This document shows positions 37,901-44,709 of a DNA stretch of 64,000 bases, in pieces. Source of the stretch: Carettochelys insculpta. Its lineage: Eukaryota > Chordata > Testudines > Carettochelyidae. The notes below the pieces were generated by a model. It had not been told where the DNA came from. It worked only from the letters and a program-made list of their open reading frames with translations, and did no database searches. The stretch's first letter is position 1. Every line of letters begins with the position of its first letter. The stretch spans positions 14,743,001-14,807,000 of the forward strand of contig NC_134160.1 of the NCBI RefSeq assembly GCF_033958435.1, given 5' to 3'. The translations under genes were made by a program, and so were the position numbers.

Positions 37901-40900
37901 AGATCAAACCCCCAACCGAGATAAAAACAACTGCCTACATTCTATCTGACTCAGCTTCTCACAGTATTTATATTTGCCTTTCATTTTGAAAAAGTGGCCT
38001 GAAAAAGGATGCAGAAAATGAGAGGCAGGAACAACTGTGGTTTGTGCTTGTTTTTGCGATTGATGCGTACAGGAAGCAGCACTGAAAGTGGTAAACAGAG
38101 AAGTGATCAAGCCTAGAGCTGTGTGCTAACTGAGCAGAAGAAATATTATTGCTATCTGTAATATGGCAGTGTTTGGACATGCCATATGAGCACAGGACCC
38201 TGTTTTGCTATGCACTGTATAAAGTAAGAGATGACTCCTGCCCTGAACTGCTTACAATATAAATATGCCAGGCTAAGAGCAGGGGAAAAGAGGGATTATT
38301 GTCTCCATTGGTAAAGTGGAGAATGGAGACACACACAGGCTAAGTGGCTTGTTTCAAATTTGCACAGGATGCCTGAGCCTGGAATTCCCTCCGTCTCAGC
38401 TGTTGTGAATGCAAGAAAAACCAGATATGTAATTCTAGGAAGAAGAAATAATTCTTTGTAGACGACACACATTTGTTTTCTCCTAGTCTATCACATAGAT
38501 ACACCCATTTGTACTGTGCAATATTTCTGAGATGCTGACATTAGATGCCGGACTATCAAATGATTAAAAATATGAATTACAATTAATTGTGAAATTACAA
38601 AAAAAAATTGAGGCTATTAAACAATAATAGAATAACATTTATTTAAATATTTTTGATGTTTTCTACCTTTTCAAATATATTGATTTCTACTACAACATGG
38701 AATACTTGAATTCACTTACTAGAATCACTTTAGTGCAATCTTCTTATGCTGAAAGTTGAATTTACAGATGTAGAATTATGTACAAAACTGCTTCTTTCAA
38801 AAATAAAACAATGTAAAACTTTTGAGCCCATAAGTCCACTCAGTCTTACTTCTTGCTGAGCCAATCACTCAGACAAGAAAAGTGTAGTTACAATTTGTAG
38901 GAGTTAATGCTGCCTTTTTCCTGTTCACAATGTCATCTGGAAGTGAGAATGGTCATTTGCCAGACATTGCAAGATATTTACCTGCCAGATGCAGTAGGGA
39001 TTCATATGTCCCTTCGTGCTTCAACCATGATTCCAGAAGATGTGCATCCATAATGATGAGGGATTCTGCTCAATAATGATCCAAAACAGAACGGGCCAAT
39101 GCATATTTCCTTATTATCATCTGAGTCAGATGTCACCAGTATAAGAATTTTTTTTTGGTGGTGTTCATTCTCTTTTTTCATCTCTTTTAATACTTCTGAA
39201 AGCATGTGCCACACCTCGTCCCCCTCAGAATTTGGAAGGCACTTCAGATTCTTAAACTTTGGATTTAGAGCTGTCACTAGTTTTGGTCTCAGGTTGGTTC
39301 CTTCTTTATGTTTTGTCAACTCTACTGTGAAAGTGTTCTTAAAATAAACAGGTGCTGGGTCATTATCTGAGATAAAACAGAACACAAAACATACAATTCT
39401 CCCCCTAGGAGTTCAGTCACAAATTTAATTATTTTTTAACAAGCGTCATCAGCATGGAAGCATTTCCTCTGGAATGGCAGCAGAAGAATAAAGGAGCATA
39501 TGAACATTTAGCATATCTGACACATAAATACATTGCAACACCAGCTACAAAAGTATCATGGAAATATCTGTTCTCACTTTTGGATGATATAAAAAAGAGG
39601 GAGGCAGCACAATCTCTGAAGAAGTAGGACTGGGCAGATTTGTAGCTGCTAAGGATTTACATTATTTTGTTCTGAATGGTTTTTATATATGTTTGCATAA
39701 CTATGTAGCAAAAAATCTACATTTGTAAGTTGCACTTTCACAATCCAGAGATTGCACTATAATGTTTGGATGTGGCAAACTGAAAAATTCTATTTATTTT
39801 GTTTAGCATTTTTACAGTGCAAATATTTGTAATAAAACCAATCTAAAGTAAGCACTGTACACTTTGTATTCAGTGTTGTAGAAATCAATATATTTGAAAA
39901 TTTAGGAAAAATAAAATATTTAATAAATTATAACTGGAATTCTATTGTTTAAAACTGTGATGAATTGCTATCAAGTTTTTTTAACCATGATTAATTTTTA
40001 AGTTAATTGCATGAATTAACTGCAATTAACTGACAGCGCTAATTAGATGCTACTTTTCCTGAATTGGAACAAACTTTGCAACTTTGTTGAGAGGTGTTTC
40101 AGGACCGAAATGCTGCTCAGAATTTCTTCTTCCCTTGCTGCTGATGAAAGGTCAACACTTCGAGAGCTATTTTGGGGAACATTGATGGAACTGACTCCTA
40201 GAGTTCTGCACAACAGGAGCTAGATTGAAGCAGCAGCTCCAAACCCAATGAGCATCAGGTGTGTTCATGCTTGGTTGCAGAATTTTGCAAAATGGCCTAA
40301 ATGTGGGGTCACCAAATGCGAATGGCTGTGCACTCAAGGATAAGTTGCAAGTTGGAGTCAAACCCAAATCAGGGCCTGGCTCTGAACTCCACAATTCAGG
40401 GTCTTCACTAATTTCTATAAAATCAGGAATAGTGTAGCATGTTAAGGCCAAGTACTCCTCTCATCACTATGGGCTGATTCAGGAGAAACTGGTGGGATAG
40501 CTGAAGGCATTTGGTGTAACGCAAATGTATGTCAAAGAGGAAACATGTCTCACTAAACTGAAGGATTAAGGGCTCGGTTCTAATTATTTTAAAGCCTCTT
40601 TATATGCTGCTAGACCTGGATAAAAGGCCTGAATATAGCTGCATGGATTCCACATGCAGAAGGGAGCTGATGTGATCATCTACTGTGAGGTCGTCCTAGG
40701 TGGTCACAATGGTCCTTCCTGGCTTTGTGATCTGTGCTCAGGCAGGCCCCATTTACTCTGCTCTGCAAGGCCAAAGTGGCCTTCAGGTAATGAAAATCAA
40801 GCCCTTAATCTTTCTGTTTAGCAAGGTGTGATAGGGCCATGGTTTCTCTGATCCAAACCGCTGGCAGTAGTATGAAAATGAGCAGTCTCAAAAATGCAAA

Positions 40901-43900
40901 TAGCAGCTCATTTCCATATTCACTCACCAGCAGACACTGCTGCCAGCCCCAAAAAAGCTGTGGAAACGTGGTTCTGCTGGCAAAATGCCCCCTTTGTGAG
41001 TTGCCTCTTGGTGGGGTGGTTTGCCAGTAGAACCATGTTTACACAGCTTTTTCTGTGCTGGCAGCAGTGTCCGCTACTGAGCGAACATGCAAACAAGTGA
41101 TCATTTGCATTTTCGAGACCACTTCTTTGCATACTGCTGCCGGCAGTTCAGGTCAGTGTAACCATATCCCTAAAGCTGGGATCAGACCCAAGCACTGAGA
41201 CACACATAGCATACCAACAGCTTTGAACCCCTTTGTTTTTCCCTTCTTATTTGCCCCTTTTGTTTGGCTTGAGAGAAGCACCACTGCTGGGTGGAGATGG
41301 AGAACATTTATCCAAGCAGTGGGTCTTGCACGTGGATCTGCACATGGGTAAGGTCCATAGGCAGGGATTGAACCTAAGAAGCATAGGCACCAAAAAGATG
41401 GACTGCTGCTCCTTGAGCTGAATAACTCCTCCAAGGGAGGACAAGCAGATAGAAGGTAAAGTCACAGAATCACAGAAGCATAGGGCTGGAAGGGACCTCA
41501 GGAGGTCATCTAGTCCAGCCCCCTGCTTGAAGCAGAACCAACCCCAACTAAATCATCCCAGCCAGGACATTGTCCAGCCGGGACTTAAAAACCTCAAGGG
41601 ATGGAGAATCCACCACCTCTCTAGGCAATGCTTCATCACCCTCCTGGTGAAGTAGTTTTTTGTAATATCTAACCTACACCTCTTCAACTTCAGACCATTG
41701 CTCCTTGTTCTGCCATCTGACTCCACTGAGAACAGTTTCTCACCCCCCTCTTTAGAGCCCCCCTTCAGTAAGTTGAAGGCTGCTATTAAATCATCCCTAA
41801 CTCTTCTCTTCTGTAAACTAAACAAGCCCAAATCCCTCAGCCTCTCCTCATAGATCTTGTGCTCCAGCCTCTTAATCATTTTTGTCGCCCTCTGCTGAAC
41901 CTGCTCCAACAAATCCACATCCTTTTCATACTGGGGGGCCCAAAACAGGACACAATATTCCAGATGTGGCTTCACCAGTGCCGAACAGATGGGAAAACTA
42001 CTTCTCTAGATCTGCTCGAAATGCTTCTCCTAATGCACCCTAGTATGCTGATAGCCTTCTTGGCTACAAGGGCACACTGTTTACTCATATCCAGCCTTTC
42101 ATCCACCATAACCCCTAGGTCCCTTTCCATCATACTGCTGCTAAGCCAGTCAGTTCCCAGCCTGTAACAATGCTTGGGACTCTTCCACCCCAGGTGCAGG
42201 ACTCTACAATTCTCTTTGTTAAACCTCATCAGATTTCTTGAACCACATCAGATTTCTTGATCTCACTGAAGCCAGACTTACTGTATTATCATGAAGCACA
42301 TGGCAATGTTGAATCCAGAACCATCTGCTTAGGTGCTCTCATACCACTGTGAAGGATGTTACTGGGGAACCTGGCTAGACAGAGTATCTGCCTCCCTGGT
42401 TGTATTCAGAAGTCACCAGGAGCTCCTAATTTGCTCATGTTTCCAGCATCTGTCAGGGTTAGACAAATGGGAGGACTGGCCAAAGGAAATCTGAAGAGGT
42501 TCAACAAAGACAAGTGTGGAGTCCTGCACTTAGGATGGAGGAATCCCAAGCATTGCTATAGGCCTGGAACTGCCTGTCTAAGTAGGAGTTCTGCAGGCAA
42601 GGACCTGGGGATTACAGTGGACAAGAGGCTCCATATGAACCAACAGTGTGTCCTAGTTGTCAAGAAGGCCAGCAGCATGCAGGGGTGCATCAATAGGAGC
42701 ATTGCCAAAGGAGCTATTTGGTTCTGAGGCCACATCTGAAGTATTGTGTCCAGTTTTGGGTCCCCCACTGCAGAAAGGATGAAAACAAACTGGTGAGAGT
42801 GGAGTAGAGAGGAATGAAAATGACTAGGGGGCTGGAGCACATGACCTATGAGGAGAGGTTAAGGGATTTAAGCTCACGTAGGCTACGTCTATACGTGCAG
42901 CCAACATCGAAATAGTTATTTCGATGAATAACGTCTACACGTCCTCCAGGGCCGGCAACGTCGATGTTCAACTTCGACGTTGCTCAGCCCAACATCGAAA
43001 TAGGCGCAGCGAGGGAACGTCTACACGTCAAAGTAGCACACATCGAAATAGGGATGCCAGGCACAGCTGCAGACAGGGTCACAGGGCGGACTCAACAGCC
43101 AGCCGCTCCCTTAAAGGGCCCCTCCCAGACACAGTTGCACTAAACAACACAAGATACACAGAGCTGACAACTGGTTGCAGACCCTGTGCCTGCAGCATAG
43201 ATCCCCAGCTGCCACAGAAGCAGCCAGAAGCCCTGGGCTAAGGGCTGCTGCCCACGGTGACCATAGAGCCCCGCAGGGGCTGGAGAGAGAGCATCTCTCA
43301 ACCCCCCAGCTGATGGCCGCCATGGAGGACCCAGCAATTTCGACGTTGCGGGACGCGGATCGTCTACACGGTCCCTACTTAGACGTTGAACGTCGAAGTA
43401 GGGCGCTATTCCTATCTCCTCATGAGGTTAGCGACTTCGACGTCTCGCCGCCTAACGTCGAAGTTGGTGCCGCTACTTCGAAGTAGCGTGCACGTGTAGA
43501 CGCAGCTTTAGTCTGCAGAAGAGAAGAGCAAGGGGTGATTTGACAGCAGCCTTCAACTTCCTGAAGAGGGTGGTTCTAAAGAGGATGGAGAGAGGCTGCT
43601 CTCAGTGTGGCAGTTGACAGAACATGAAGCAATGGTCTCAAGTTACATTGTGAGAGGTTTATAGCTGGATATCAGGAAAAACAATGTCACCTCCCTTTAG
43701 AGTGTTGGGGGTTGCTGAAGTGATTTGGTTTTAGCATTCAGTTTCCCAATGCACTTTTAAAGGTGATGACTCTCTCAGTCAGTGCTGCAAAGGGCTCACC
43801 CTTGAAGCCCTGTTTTAGCTCTAGTGAAGGACTAATGATGAATGAAGCCCAGCTGCTGTGCTCGTGCAAGGTGTAGAAAGCAATGGCATGCCTGGCTCAG

Positions 43901-44668
43901 CTGCTGGGAGCTGATAACTCAAGCCTGTGCTTCCCAGGGGAACTAACACATCCCTGCTTCTTTTTAAAACAAAACGTGAATTTCTGTGCTAACCATTGTG
44001 GCCCTTGTTCACTCTGCCTGAACCCTGGGCCTGGGCTCGCTCTCTCATTTCCTCTGCCTCCCCCTGCAGTGGAGAACATCCAGGATTTATTTCTGCAGTC
44101 GATGGGGAGCTCAACAATGAGACAAATATAATTTACAAGAATACAAGACAGTACCACAAAGCCTCAGTGCTGGTGTTTGATGGCATTCCTATCACCAAGC
44201 ATCCCTGGGATTCATCACAGTCCACAACTATCATTTGTACTGATACAAATGAAGACCATTGATGTAGCAAATTACCCAAGTACCTTCTGGGGCACGAATC
44301 CTCTTTCCTGTGCTCGGCTGCAGAAATGGGGTGAAGAACACAGAAAAGGGGAAAAATCTGTTCTTATATTTTACCTTCTAAGAGCTGACACTAGACAGCT
44401 TTCTCTGCAGCGAAACAGCTTTTAGTGTGAAAGAGACACACAGGGTAGAGCTGTCAGTGTACGCAAACCAAGGAGGAGCTCGGATCGCTGTGTTGTGGAT
44501 TGACTGGCACCCTATAAGCAGCTGAAGGTAGAAACGTACGTAATGAGCACAGACAGAGAGACAGACAAAGTGAGGGAGGAAATACTTTTATTGGACCATT
44601 TTGGTTGGTGGAAGGAAAAAGCTTTTGAATTTTCACAGAACCCTTTCTCCGATCTAGAGAAGGAAAAA

Positions 44669-44709
<41 letters not shown>

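Noticed and set aside
39099..39347. Plus-strand 82-residue frame
   Set aside because: Antisense shadow of the hAT transposase fragment.
40205..40235. Alternative LAPTM5 exon 1 (minus-strand GCTGCTGCTTCAAT)
   Set aside because: The CCFN-like match is short, followed by a stop and no donor; the exon at 46775-46852 has correct frame, donor and YHM end.
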